A stretch of DNA of 27,520 nucleotides from JBCBST01 sp039819115 (GCA_039819115.1 JBCBST010000036.1:1-27520); one strand, 5' to 3'; shown: positions 1-8,272, numbered from the stretch's first letter. Numbers and translations: made by a program. The notes: generated by a model not told the origin, from the sequence alone.

Positions 1-110
1 CTCTTTAGAATACGTCACCAGATAAACGATGGGTAAGACTCAGGAAAAATGTATGTTTTACATGAGGCACACATGCGGTTCAATTATGTACCTTATCCAA
101 AAAAAATGAG

Positions 111-1424
111 ATGAGCCTTTTTGCACGTTCCATCTGGATCAGGTTAACCCTGGTAATGCTTTTAATTGCCCTGGGTTTAGGTTCTATTTTATACAACCAA
201 TATCTGATTTCTCAGATCCTGAACCAGGAACGACTGAGTGTGGAGTTATGGGCTAAAGCCATCGAGTTTAATGCGCTTCCGGTACATGAACAAACCAGCA
301 CTAAACTTTTATCGGCGGCACGCATGCTCCAAACTTATCCTGAGGTACCCGATAGTATTGTACGGATGATAACGAGTGCTGAAGCCGCAAAAAACTCCCA
401 GGATTTTGTCACTGAAGAAATCATCATTCTGGATAGTGCCAGGCATAATATTCCTGCAGTGGTGGTGGATGAACAGGGTTTTGTCACAGCCAAAAAAGCA
501 ATCGGTCCTTATGAGGATACCGATGCCCTGATTAAAAAGTATGGCGAACTAAACGAACCAATTGAACTGGTTATTGGCGACCGGGAACAGCAATTCAAGC
601 TGTTTGTGTATTACGGGGAGAGCCCCACTGTACAACTCCTTCGTTTTTATCCCTTTATTCAATTTGGGTTGCTTGCTATTCTTATTGGCATAGGATTTAC
701 AACCTACCGGAGCATAACACGATCGGAACAGTCTAATCTTTGGGTAGGTATGGCTAAAGAAGCTGCACATCAGCTTGGAACACCCATATCCAGTTTGTTT
801 GGGTGGATTCAGTTATTAAAAGATGAATACCGCTTTGATCAGACTGCATCAAATATCGCATCTGAAATCGAAAAAGATATTGATCGGCTGCGTGGAGTAG
901 CCGAACGGTTTGGAAAGATTGGTTCGGAACCCGAATTGAAGAAAATGCCGATTGCTCCTATTCTGGAACAGGTTGTAGTGTATATGGAACGGAGATTACC
1001 CAAGTTAAGCAGAGGGATTGAAGTAAAAACCGATCTGAATGCTGATGGGGAAGTGTTGCTTAATCCCGAGTTGTTTCAATGGGCGATCGAAAATTTGGTT
1101 AAAAATGCCATGGATGCCATTAAAGATAAATCGGGAGTCTGTTTTGTATCGGTTACGTCTTCCATGGCGGAGGAAAGCATACTCATTGATATTGAAGATT
1201 CCGGATCAGGTATCGAACCCCGCGATCTGAAGAATATATTCCGGCCGGGATATAGTACCAAGAAAAGAGGGTGGGGACTTGGATTAAGCCTTACCAAACG
1301 AATTGTGGAAGACTATCATAAAGGCGATGTGTTTGTATTACGCTCGGAAGCGGGAAAGGGCACGACAATGCGCGTTATTATGAGGCTGGTAAAACCTGAG
1401 TTGGTCCAAAAGACGTCAGGATAG
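111..1424 (+). CDS. Membrane sensor histidine kinase, HAMP-less, HQLGTP-type H-box
   Basis: This 437-aa protein is predicted to sense an envelope signal and autophosphorylate on His220. A transmembrane segment at about residues 10-33 is followed by an extracytoplasmic region of about 140 residues with no recognisable domain, then a second transmembrane segment at about 176-197. The cytoplasmic kinase core follows almost at once with no HAMP linker. Visible motifs are the H-box AHQLGTPISS (His220), an N-box around 327-336 (ENLVKNAMDA), G1 DSGSG (363-367) and G2 GWGLGL (387-392). The ATG at 111 is the usable start, because the ATG six bases upstream runs straight into TGA. No response regulator lies in the window, so the partner may be upstream or the kinase is an orphan. 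It converges with the ECF sigma gene, leaving only 3 nt between stops. The kinase call is firm; the stimulus is unknown. Confidence 0.92.
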   Translation: MSLFARSIWIRLTLVMLLIALGLGSILYNQYLISQILNQERLSVELWAKAIEFNALPVHEQTSTKLLSAARMLQTYPEVPDSIVRMITSAEAAKNSQDFVTEEIIILDSARHNIPAVVVDEQGFVTAKKAIGPYEDTDALIKKYGELNEPIELVIGDREQQFKLFVYYGESPTVQLLRFYPFIQFGLLAILIGIGFTTYRSITRSEQSNLWVGMAKEAAHQLGTPISSLFGWIQLLKDEYRFDQTASNIASEIEKDIDRLRGVAERFGKIGSEPELKKMPIAPILEQVVVYMERRLPKLSRGIEVKTDLNADGEVLLNPELFQWAIENLVKNAMDAIKDKSGVCFVSVTSSMAEESILIDIEDSGSGIEPRDLKNIFRPGYSTKKRGWGLGLSLTKRIVEDYHKGDVFVLRSEAGKGTTMRVIMRLVKPELVQKTSG

Positions 1425-1427
1425 ATG

Positions 1428-2030
1428 TTAATCGCTGGGATAGCCTCTCTTTGAAGCATATTCGGCCAACTCTGTTTTGAGGAGATTACGTCCACGATGT
1501 AAACGGGATCTTATCGTGCCGATTGGAACATCCAGCATATTGGCAATCTCTTCGTAGGTATATCCTTCCACATCACATAGTAGAACAACCGTACGGAAGT
1601 CTTCGGGTAGTTTAGATAAGGCTTTGGATAAATTATCATCCATCAGCTCTCGATACATCAAATCTTCGAGATCAGAGGTCTCTGTACGCTCTGCTCTTAC
1701 CGATTCGTAATAGGACGAGACTTCGTCAAAGTCGACTTCAGTCGGTTTTTTTGAAACCTTACGGTAGTTATTGATGAATGAATTTTTAAGGATTCTGAAT
1801 AGCCAGGCCTTGGCATTGGTCCCCTTTTCATAACTGCTGAAAAAACGGTAGGCTTTGACGATGGTATCCTGCACCAAATCCTCTGCGTCGCTTGGGTCAG
1901 TAGTTAAGCGAAGCCCGAAATTATACAGCGCATCTAAATGGGGGATAATCTCCTCATTAAAGTCGCGTTGCTTTCTCTGTTCATCCCGAGATAAGGTGGG
2001 CATTGATTTAGAATCCAGTAGAACGTTCAT
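1428..2030 (-). CDS. ECF (sigma-70 family) RNA polymerase sigma factor
   Basis: The protein is about 200 aa from the ATG at 2030. It carries region 2 (SDAEDLVQDTIVKAYRFF and the following AWLFRILKNSFINNYRK segment) and region 4 (LPEDFRTVVLLCDVEGYTYE, then the IGTIRSRLHRGR recognition helix). The pair is typical of ECF sigma factors, which direct core polymerase to stress or envelope regulons. The frame stays open to a TTG at 2063, but a TATAAT-like box at 2078-2083 would put the transcript start at about 2070, leaving almost no leader for that TTG. ATG 2030 is therefore preferred; ATG 2003 is also possible. No anti-sigma gene follows, and the neighbour downstream is the convergent kinase. Target genes cannot be read from the sequence. 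Confidence 0.93.
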   Translation of the reverse strand: MNVLLDSKSMPTLSRDEQRKQRDFNEEIIPHLDALYNFGLRLTTDPSDAEDLVQDTIVKAYRFFSSYEKGTNAKAWLFRILKNSFINNYRKVSKKPTEVDFDEVSSYYESVRAERTETSDLEDLMYRELMDDNLSKALSKLPEDFRTVVLLCDVEGYTYEEIANMLDVPIGTIRSRLHRGRNLLKTELAEYASKRGYPSD

Positions 2031-2077
2031 TCTCAATGTAGTTCTATAACTTCTTCTATACAAATGAGTTAATCAAT

Positions 2078-2116
2078 ATTATATAGAAATGTTTCCGTCT
2101 TAAGATTAACGGAAAA
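2078..2116 (-). promoter_or_regulatory. Candidate promoter with inverted repeat upstream of the ECF sigma gene
   Basis: On the minus strand a TATAAT hexamer lies at 2078-2083, about 48 nt before the ATG at 2030. Where a -35 element would sit there is no TTGACA. Instead there is a 7-bp inverted repeat, TTTCCGT (2092-2098) and ACGGAAA (2109-2115), separated by 10 nt. It could be an operator or a weak hairpin ending the upstream operon. The assignment rests on sequence resemblance only. Confidence 0.3.
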
Positions 2117-2165
2117 CCGGCTCATTATTTAATAGAAAATGTCGATGAAAGCGTAAGAAAGAATC

Positions 2166-2891
2166 TTATGAGATGAAGAACGTAATGACCAAAAGATCGT
2201 AAATGGCATGGGTCCAGGCAGCGACTCCAAATCCTCTAAGCACATAGATTAAATTCAGAAACAGCCCAAAGGTAAACCGATACAGGAAGGAGCCGATGGT
2301 AAATGGGTCTCCGAGAGAGCCGATGTAATGAACAGCACTGAAAAGGGTCGCAGAAAGAACGACAGCAGCGGTTATAGAGGCCCACTTTTTTGTGAAGAGC
2401 TTGTCAAAAAACCAAATCAAAGCCGAAACAAGCAGTACACGAAAGAAGAGCTCTTCGTACAGGCCTGCACCTAAAGATAGGGCAATTTGCTGGAGGTAAG
2501 AGAGGTCTGCTGCTGCCCCTGAAGCATTTGCATTTAAAACTAACTGAACAATGTTTTGACTTAGAAAAGCCACCACAACAGCCAGGATGGTACATTCAAT
2601 CAATAAGATGAAGAAGTTCCCAAACCGGAGCGTATTAAACTTATCGCGTTCTTTGTAAAGGATAAATGCGCTAAGAACAGCCACAACCAGTAATGTGATC
2701 GATAGAGTAGAAGTACCAAAAACGGAAAAGAGGGTTTTAATCCAAACATCCACACTTATGCGAACCATGCTTTCTCCCGACGGTTGAGAAACTAAAATCA
2801 GAATCTCGTATAAGAGTAGTAGCGGAAGGCTGAACAGAAAGCTGTAAAGCAGGGTATGTGTGTTCTTGAAGTAAGCCTTTAATGCGTTCAT
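2166..2891 (-). CDS. CPBP-family intramembrane metalloprotease (CAAX/bacteriocin-processing type)
   Basis: This 241-aa protein is very hydrophobic, with about six to seven membrane segments. The family signature is intact: EELFFR (Glu146-Glu147-x3-Arg151), a membrane His at 188 (FSAVHYIG) and the HxxxD motif at His228/Asp232 (WTHAIYDLL). Family members are eukaryotic Rce1 homologues that cleave within the membrane; bacterial substrates are mostly unknown. Its ATG overlaps the TGA of the LysM gene by 4 nt, so the two are almost certainly translationally coupled. It is the last gene of the porQ-to-protease array. The family is well supported; a role in maturing or immunising against a peptide is not shown. 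Confidence 0.9.
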   Translation of the reverse strand: MNALKAYFKNTHTLLYSFLFSLPLLLLYEILILVSQPSGESMVRISVDVWIKTLFSVFGTSTLSITLLVVAVLSAFILYKERDKFNTLRFGNFFILLIECTILAVVVAFLSQNIVQLVLNANASGAAADLSYLQQIALSLGAGLYEELFFRVLLVSALIWFFDKLFTKKWASITAAVVLSATLFSAVHYIGSLGDPFTIGSFLYRFTFGLFLNLIYVLRGFGVAAWTHAIYDLLVITFFIS

Positions 2892-3844
2892 TGCCGGTTG
2901 GTATACATGGCTACTGAACCAGGTTGTTCAGCAGAAAGGCCAAGCATTCGAAATGCTTTAGATGAAAGTTTCAGTCCCGGAGTGGTTATCCGGTCATTAA
3001 TCAAAATATAGATGCCTTGTTCCGAATTATCCCGTTCAATATACACCAGGCTGCCCAGGGCAATATTGGAATGGGCTGCAGTTAAACGTTCAGGATTATA
3101 CAACTCACCAGAGGTCGTTACTTTCCCAAATTCATCTTCAGAATAGGTGAGTACTTCGAGGGATCCCAAATCCTGCAGGTTGGCTTTAGCAAGGTAGGGA
3201 TTTGGGAATGTACGTGAAGGTGGAAGTAAAATGGTAATGGTTTGTCCCCGGTCCAGCCTGTCCAGATCTATAGCAGGATTAAGGGCCTGTAGCTCATACT
3301 GCTGCATAGAAAATCGTGCTAAAATGGAAGAAAGGGTTTCGTTTCGTTTAACGGTGTAACGGGTAAATACTCCTTGTGGAGAAGAGTCTTCCGAAAATTC
3401 GGTGACCGAAGGTGCGACGGTAATTTCTTTAACCGAAAGGCGCTGCCCTACCTGTATATTATCTGAAGTAAGGTTATTCAGGTTTTTAAGCTCGGCCAGC
3501 GTCATATTGTGTATACGGGCAATGGTATACAAATTATCTCCACTCTTAACGGTATAAAAAGTGTTTGAAGCAACGGGTGCCGAAGTAACTAAAGGCTCAT
3601 CGGAGGAAGCAGGAGGTGGAGTCTGCTGTGCTTCTTCAAAGTACGTGAGCTCCTGACCGACTGATAAACTGTTTGAACTCAGGTTATTCCAGTTTTTGAT
3701 CTCCGCTATGGAAACAGATAATGTTTTTGAAATACCATATAGCGTATCGCCAGGTTTAACCACATACGTTTTTTTCTGCTGACCTAGTACGGATGTGGCA
3801 CTCATGATCAGTACAAAAAGGGCTAATAGAAATGGCTTAATCAT
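2888..3844 (-). CDS. Secreted triple-LysM protein with RlpA-like double-psi beta-barrel domain
   Basis: The 318-aa exported protein starts at ATG 3844. A GGAGG motif sits 6 nt upstream, whereas for the ATG at 3850 it has no spacing, and the longer open frame simply overlaps the TPR gene. A signal peptide (about 1-21, ending SVLG-QQ) is followed by three LysM modules at about 26-69, 96-138 and 162-206, which bind peptidoglycan glycan strands. The C-terminal domain (about 226-318) resembles the RlpA double-psi barrel. The TSGE (Glu247), AAH (His258) and NDR (Asp284) residues occur in the order of the RlpA triad. The likely role is septal or wall remodelling, possibly lytic transglycosylation. 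The SPOR domain common in RlpA is absent and LysM replaces it. The start overlaps the end of the TPR gene by 8 nt. Confidence 0.88.
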   Translation of the reverse strand: MIKPFLLALFVLIMSATSVLGQQKKTYVVKPGDTLYGISKTLSVSIAEIKNWNNLSSNSLSVGQELTYFEEAQQTPPPASSDEPLVTSAPVASNTFYTVKSGDNLYTIARIHNMTLAELKNLNNLTSDNIQVGQRLSVKEITVAPSVTEFSEDSSPQGVFTRYTVKRNETLSSILARFSMQQYELQALNPAIDLDRLDRGQTITILLPPSRTFPNPYLAKANLQDLGSLEVLTYSEDEFGKVTTSGELYNPERLTAAHSNIALGSLVYIERDNSEQGIYILINDRITTPGLKLSSKAFRMLGLSAEQPGSVAMYTNRQ

Positions 3845-4172
3845 GTTCATCCTCCAAATGTAACTGTAGAACCTGAAGTGCTGCGGTAAGTTCCGAGGCA
3901 GTGTGTGTATTGTGTTGCTGTTTGGCGATCTCGATTCCTTTTTTGTAGGTGGCTTGTGCCAGTTGGAGATTTCCAACTTGTTCGTAAACGGATCCAAGAT
4001 GATAGTAAGTGCCCACATATTCGGGGTCATGATGTTGGAGATGCTCGAATAAAGCTTGTGCTTTTGAGATATCACCTGCTTTTATAAACTCAAGAGCAAG
4101 GGTAAACTTTGAAAGGGAATCGTCTGGATTCTCTTTGATACGTTTAGCCAGCATTGCCATTCTGGAGCTCAT
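3837..4172 (-). CDS. Small tetratricopeptide-repeat protein
   Basis: This 111-aa protein has no signal peptide and is built of helical pairs. The TPR pattern is clear in the DPEYVGTYYHLGSVYEQVG segment, the following LQLAQATYKKGIEIAKQ helices and an earlier unit around the KFTLALEFIKAGDISKAQALF helices. TPR proteins act as scaffolds; no catalytic site is visible. It begins 3 nt after the aroC stop and its last 8 nt overlap the LysM start, so it is co-transcribed with envelope genes. A cytoplasmic adaptor role is an inference only. Confidence 0.85.
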   Translation of the reverse strand: MSSRMAMLAKRIKENPDDSLSKFTLALEFIKAGDISKAQALFEHLQHHDPEYVGTYYHLGSVYEQVGNLQLAQATYKKGIEIAKQQHNTHTASELTAALQVLQLHLEDEHD

Positions 4173-4175
4173 AGT

Positions 4176-5354
4176 TTAAGCATTAAGAAAGCGTTCTTTT
4201 AGTTCAGTCATAGAATCTCCACCAAACTTTTCCATAACGGCATTGGCAAGAACCGGTGCTATTACACTTTCTGCCACGACTACGGCCCGGGGTAAGGCAC
4301 ATACATCAGATCGTTCATACCGGGTTTCCGTTTCTTCTTTGGTAGCCATATCCACTGTACTCAACGGGTTCAGCATGGTTGGGATCGGTTTCATAACGCC
4401 CCGAACAATAAGGGGCATACCTGTTGTCATTCCACCTTCCACTCCTCCCATTCGATTAGTGGCGCGTTTAAATGTGGTTCCATCATGGGTAATCTCATCG
4501 TGCACGTTATGCCCGGGTCGGGCACCCGACTCAAAACCTAATCCAAACTCCACTCCTTTCATGGCCTGGGTACCCAGAATAGCCTGTGCGATAAGCCCAT
4601 CAATTTTACGGTCCCAATGTACAAAGCTCCCCAAGCCTTCGGGCAAGCCCGTAACCACGATTTCATAGACTCCACCAAGCGATGAACCTGCTTTTCGCTT
4701 TTCTTTAATCTCATCTCGCATGGCCGTACTTAGTGCACTATCGAGGCATCGTACGTCCGATTCGTCTGCTTTTTTGAAGAGTGCTTCAGCGCCATGTTCG
4801 ATAACAGGATCTGCGCTTTTGCGAACGGAATCCCAGCTGTCGTACCCTGCTGCTCCAATCCGGAGAACGTGTCCGCCGATTTCAATTCCGAGTTCTTTTA
4901 ATAGCAGTCGGGCTATGGAACAGCAAGCTACCCGCATGGCTGTTTCTCTGGCGCTGGACCGCTCAATAGCAGGGCGTATATCATCAAATCCGTACTTTAA
5001 GGTACCTACCAGGTCGGCATGACCCGGCCTTGGTAAGGTGATTTTTTCGATATCCTGTTCTTCCTGCTCTTTATTCATCACTACGGGCCATCCCGCTTTA
5101 TCTTTTTGGAAGGCTCTGTTTTCCATCCAAAGGGCAATGGGCCCACCCATCGACTCAGCAAACCGTACACCTGATTGAATAATTGCCTTGTCCTTTTCAA
5201 AAGCCATGCGCCCACCGCGTCCGTATCCCTGCTGACGGCGGTAAAGATGTTCGGCAATGTCTGCTTCTGTAACCGTTAACCCGGCTGGTATACCTTCTAC
5301 AATTCCTGTAAGTCCCGGCCCGTGTGATTCACCTGCGGTGAAATATCGTATCAT
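4176..5354 (-). CDS. aroC: Chorismate synthase
   Basis: This 392-aa enzyme converts 5-enolpyruvylshikimate-3-phosphate to chorismate with reduced FMN, the last common step of aromatic amino-acid biosynthesis. The N-terminal signature FTAGESHGPGLTGIVEGIPA, the RRQQGYGRGGRM segment, the RPGHADL motif and the conserved SSARETA region are all present. The length matches the longer form typical of bacteria. It sits between the K+ channel gene (3-nt gap) and the TPR gene (3-nt gap), in an operon whose other members concern the envelope, so its position reflects co-transcription rather than a shared pathway. Identification is firm. Confidence 0.98.
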   Translation of the reverse strand: MIRYFTAGESHGPGLTGIVEGIPAGLTVTEADIAEHLYRRQQGYGRGGRMAFEKDKAIIQSGVRFAESMGGPIALWMENRAFQKDKAGWPVVMNKEQEEQDIEKITLPRPGHADLVGTLKYGFDDIRPAIERSSARETAMRVACCSIARLLLKELGIEIGGHVLRIGAAGYDSWDSVRKSADPVIEHGAEALFKKADESDVRCLDSALSTAMRDEIKEKRKAGSSLGGVYEIVVTGLPEGLGSFVHWDRKIDGLIAQAILGTQAMKGVEFGLGFESGARPGHNVHDEITHDGTTFKRATNRMGGVEGGMTTGMPLIVRGVMKPIPTMLNPLSTVDMATKEETETRYERSDVCALPRAVVVAESVIAPVLANAVMEKFGGDSMTELKERFLNA

Positions 5355-5357
5355 AAG

Positions 5358-6428
5358 TTATGAGGAGGTTTCGTCAAAGTGCTCTGCCTGTTCCGCTAGA
5401 CTGCGGGTATCGTTACAGGCGGTTTCTTTAAAATGTTCAATATCTTCATAGTTACCCATCACAATCAAAGAATCGCCGATATGTACTCTGTCGGCACTTT
5501 TCGGGTTAAACCGAATCCGCTCACCATCAGGTACAATGGCAATAATCAGGATGGAGTATTGGTTTCGTACGTCAATCTCGGCCAGAGTTTTACCTTCAAA
5601 TGCAGAACCTGGAGATATGAGTACTTCTTCAAAGCTTTGATCGGGCTGCGACTCATCGCTGATGCTCTCAATAAACCGAATGACATGAGGTCGCAGAATG
5701 ACGTTTGCCATACGATTGGCACCGATATCATAAGGTGAAATAACCTTGTCGGCTCCGGCGCGAAGCACTTTATTCCGGTTTTTAGCATCGTTGGTACGCA
5801 CCAGTATGTAAATGTCGGGTTGTAGTTCCCGTGCAACCAGGGTGGTAAATACATTATCCTGGTCGTTGGCAAGGGTGCATATAATAGCCTTGGCTTTGGT
5901 GATGCGGGCTTCATTTAAGATGTGCTCTTCCTGGGCATCTCCTCTTATGTAGAGGAACCCGTCATTTTTTGCACGATCAATTTTCTGTTCGTTATGATCG
6001 ATGATCACAACTTGTAGACCAGCCATTTTGAATGTATCAGCTATTCTATGGCCAATCCGGCCATACCCGCAGATGATGTAGTGTTCGTTCAGGCTTTCCA
6101 ATCGTTTTTTCATTACGCGCCGGGCAAACAGTTCATTTTCGAAGAGTAGCTGTGTGGTTTGGGAGGCAATGTACGAAATAACGCCTATGCCCATCACAAA
6201 AATTAGCATGGTAAATATACGTCCTTCCACAGAAAGGGTGCCGATTTCTCTGAACCCAATGGTAGAAATCGTAATGAAGGTCATATAAAATCCATTAAAC
6301 CAGGCCATGTCTTCCAGAAAATGATACCCGATGGTACCTATGGTAAAGATGACCAAGAGTAAGAGGGTAGCCAGAACGATGTTCCGCAACGTTGGTTTAT
6401 CGTTTAAAAAGCTGATCAGCTTTTGCAT
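5358..6428 (-). CDS. Two-TM potassium channel protein with RCK (TrkA-N/TrkA-C) domains
   Basis: This 356-aa protein has a transmembrane helix at about 16-36, a pore loop and a second helix at about 71-90. An RCK nucleotide-binding domain follows (IICGYGRIGHRIAD, glycines 121/123/126, acidic Asp144 ending strand 2), then a TrkA-C ligand-binding domain (about 266-335). This is the MthK/Kch layout of ligand-gated K+ channels. The selectivity filter reads TISTIGFREIG (53-63). The core T-I-G-F matches the T-V-G-Y pattern, but the second glycine of TVGYG is replaced by Arg60. It is separated from porQ by 6 nt and from aroC by 3 nt. Channel family is certain; K+ selectivity is less so because of the filter. 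Confidence 0.9.
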   Translation of the reverse strand: MQKLISFLNDKPTLRNIVLATLLLLVIFTIGTIGYHFLEDMAWFNGFYMTFITISTIGFREIGTLSVEGRIFTMLIFVMGIGVISYIASQTTQLLFENELFARRVMKKRLESLNEHYIICGYGRIGHRIADTFKMAGLQVVIIDHNEQKIDRAKNDGFLYIRGDAQEEHILNEARITKAKAIICTLANDQDNVFTTLVARELQPDIYILVRTNDAKNRNKVLRAGADKVISPYDIGANRMANVILRPHVIRFIESISDESQPDQSFEEVLISPGSAFEGKTLAEIDVRNQYSILIIAIVPDGERIRFNPKSADRVHIGDSLIVMGNYEDIEHFKETACNDTRSLAEQAEHFDETSS

Positions 6429-6434
6429 ACGCAG

Positions 6435-7442
6435 TTACAGAAAAGACGAGGTTACACTGAGTTGGAGAATACCTCCAATCTCACTGTACGAACTTCTGCT
6501 AATATCTACCAGTATATTTTTGATTCGGATGCCCACTCCGAACGAAAACCCCGCTAAATCGAACTCATCGCTGGTGCTGGTTTGCTCGTGCAAAAAGTGA
6601 TTATAGCCAAACCGCAGAATCAGATTACCTTCAGGATTCGTTTCTGCACCGAAAACGGCATGGCGGGCGAATTGATTAAGAAGTGAGGGATCGGACTCCT
6701 CCGTTGCCGTTTCCATATTCCAGTCGTTGAGTTGCCGTAATGTGAGGCTGAGCTGGAATGGGAAGGATTCCGGTTTTTTAGATATCCCGATCGACACGTC
6801 TACCGGCATGGGTTCTCTGCGGTCGTTAAAGGTAGTAAGTTGTGTGCCCAGATTACGTACCGAGAGTCCAAAGGAGAAATTGGATGCTACATCCTGGTAA
6901 AAAAGTCCGCTATTAACTGCGATAGCGCTGCTCTGAAACGAATCATACGAAGAATGGATGAGATCAACGCCCCCTCCTCCCCGAAGGTTGGTGGCAATAC
7001 GGGTGCTGTACGCCCCGGTAAGAGCGATATCGCCCGATCGGAAGGACCCGGTTTCGTTACCAAATTCATCGTATCGGTTAAAATCGCCATACCCAACATA
7101 GCGGATACCAATGCCAATGGTTCCGATATCTTCTATATGCAGGGCGGTGCTGGCGAACCCAAAGTTGGCGTCAGCCAGATAGTTAACATAAGAAGCCGAT
7201 ACAGACCGGTTATCCTGAGGGGAAAGATACGCGGGGTTCAGGTGCATGAGACTGAAATTGCCCTCAAACATACCGACATGATTTCCACCCAGAGCGGATG
7301 CCCGCGATGTTGGCGTGATATCAAGAAACCGAAAAATGGTAGACGTATTTGTTTGGGAAAATACCAGGGGTTGCACAAAAAGAGCCAAACAAATAAGGGG
7401 AAAGAAACTGCGTTTAAGCACGAATAATGATTTAGAAATCAC
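6435..7442 (-). CDS. porQ: Type IX secretion system protein PorQ
   Basis: This 335-aa outer-membrane beta-barrel of the PorV/PorQ (FadL-like) group has a signal peptide (about 1-30, ending LVFSQ). The mature start (STIFRFLDITPTSRASALGG), the LNPAYLSPQDN segment, the IGIRYVGYGDFNRYDEFG block and the later NLGTQLT and LRQLNDWN motifs are typical of PorQ. The barrel pattern continues to a C-terminal Phe-Leu. PorQ supports secretion of proteins with T9SS C-terminal signals across the outer membrane in Bacteroidota-like bacteria. Translation must use GTG: either 7442 or 7421 (beginning at LKRSFF), since an in-frame TGA lies just upstream and no ATG is available. It is the first gene of the six-gene array and is divergent from mlaE. 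Confidence 0.87.
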   Translation of the reverse strand: MISKSLFVLKRSFFPLICLALFVQPLVFSQTNTSTIFRFLDITPTSRASALGGNHVGMFEGNFSLMHLNPAYLSPQDNRSVSASYVNYLADANFGFASTALHIEDIGTIGIGIRYVGYGDFNRYDEFGNETGSFRSGDIALTGAYSTRIATNLRGGGGVDLIHSSYDSFQSSAIAVNSGLFYQDVASNFSFGLSVRNLGTQLTTFNDRREPMPVDVSIGISKKPESFPFQLSLTLRQLNDWNMETATEESDPSLLNQFARHAVFGAETNPEGNLILRFGYNHFLHEQTSTSDEFDLAGFSFGVGIRIKNILVDISRSSYSEIGGILQLSVTSSFL

Positions 7443-7534
7443 AATTGGATGTCATATTTCGTAATATAAATAAATGCTGTGGCATAACATGAATTATCTG
7501 AAGTTTACTCATATCCAATCCGGCCTTTCATCGC

Positions 7535-8272
7535 ATGGACGCCATTAAGCAATTTGGACAATACAGCCAGTTACTCTACCAGGCTTTACGCTCATCGACC
7601 GAGTTTAGTACCTATCGCAAGAATTTATTTCATGAATTTGTCAAGGTAGGATATGAATCCATTCCTATCATTATGCTTACCGGTGTGTTTACTGGGGCTG
7701 TGCTTACCCTTCAAACCGCGTATCAATTGGATACCGGCCTATATCCCACATACATTATTGGAGCCATTACGTCTCAATCGGTTATTATCGAGCTTGCAGC
7801 GGTTATTTCCGGTTTGGTGCTGGCGGGTAAGGTGGGTGCGCGTATATCTACCGAACTGGGCACAATGCGGGTTAGTGAACAAATAGATGCCCTGGAGTCG
7901 ATGGGATTCAATTCGGTCTCATTTTTGGTGGTACCCCGTATCCTCGCCGGCATTCTTATGTTTCCGGTCTTGTATGTTGCCGCTGCTTCTCTGGGTGTTT
8001 TTGGGGGGATACTGGCTGGCGCGCTCGATGGCATTTTACCAGCTGCTGAGTTTATGAAAGGAGCACGTGCTTTTTTCTTTGCAGAAGACGTCGTGTTTGG
8101 TTTTGTCAAGTCGTTTGTATTTGGATTTGTTATCACTTCCATATCCTGTTTTAAGGGATATTTCGCCTTTGGAGGAGCCGAAGGTGTGGGTACAGCAACC
8201 ACCAAAGCCACCGTATTAAGTTGTGTTTACGTATTGCTGGCCGACTTCATTTTAGCCGCAATTCTTTTATAA
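7535..8272 (+). CDS. mlaE: MlaE-family ABC transporter permease
   Basis: This 245-aa inner-membrane permease has about five hydrophobic segments and the MlaE/YrbE/TGD1 pattern. Conserved stretches are the MLTGVFTGAVLTLQTAYQL segment, the GLVLAGKVGARISTELGTM segment and SEQIDALESMG. It forms the membrane part of an MCE transporter that moves phospholipids or other lipids between inner and outer membranes. It is first in mlaE-mlaF-mlaD with a 3-nt gap to mlaF. No MlaC or MlaB gene follows, so the periplasmic carrier is elsewhere or not used. The 92-nt gap to porQ must carry both divergent promoters; I see no good consensus there. Confidence 0.93.
   Translation: MDAIKQFGQYSQLLYQALRSSTEFSTYRKNLFHEFVKVGYESIPIIMLTGVFTGAVLTLQTAYQLDTGLYPTYIIGAITSQSVIIELAAVISGLVLAGKVGARISTELGTMRVSEQIDALESMGFNSVSFLVVPRILAGILMFPVLYVAAASLGVFGGILAGALDGILPAAEFMKGARAFFFAEDVVFGFVKSFVFGFVITSISCFKGYFAFGGAEGVGTATTKATVLSCVYVLLADFILAAILL

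Noticed and set aside
1..36. Frame open from the window edge to a TAA at 34-36, possibly the tail of an upstream gene
   Set aside because: Eleven codons are too few to judge; no family signal can be read.
2166..2891. CPBP protease as part of a bacteriocin or immunity system
   Set aside because: No precursor peptide, ABC exporter or modification enzyme is nearby; the gene is embedded in an envelope/housekeeping operon.
3845..4075. N-terminal extension of the LysM protein by 77 codons
   Set aside because: It lies wholly over the TPR gene, the translated sequence is low-quality, and a GGAGG with correct spacing plus a signal peptide place the start at 3844.
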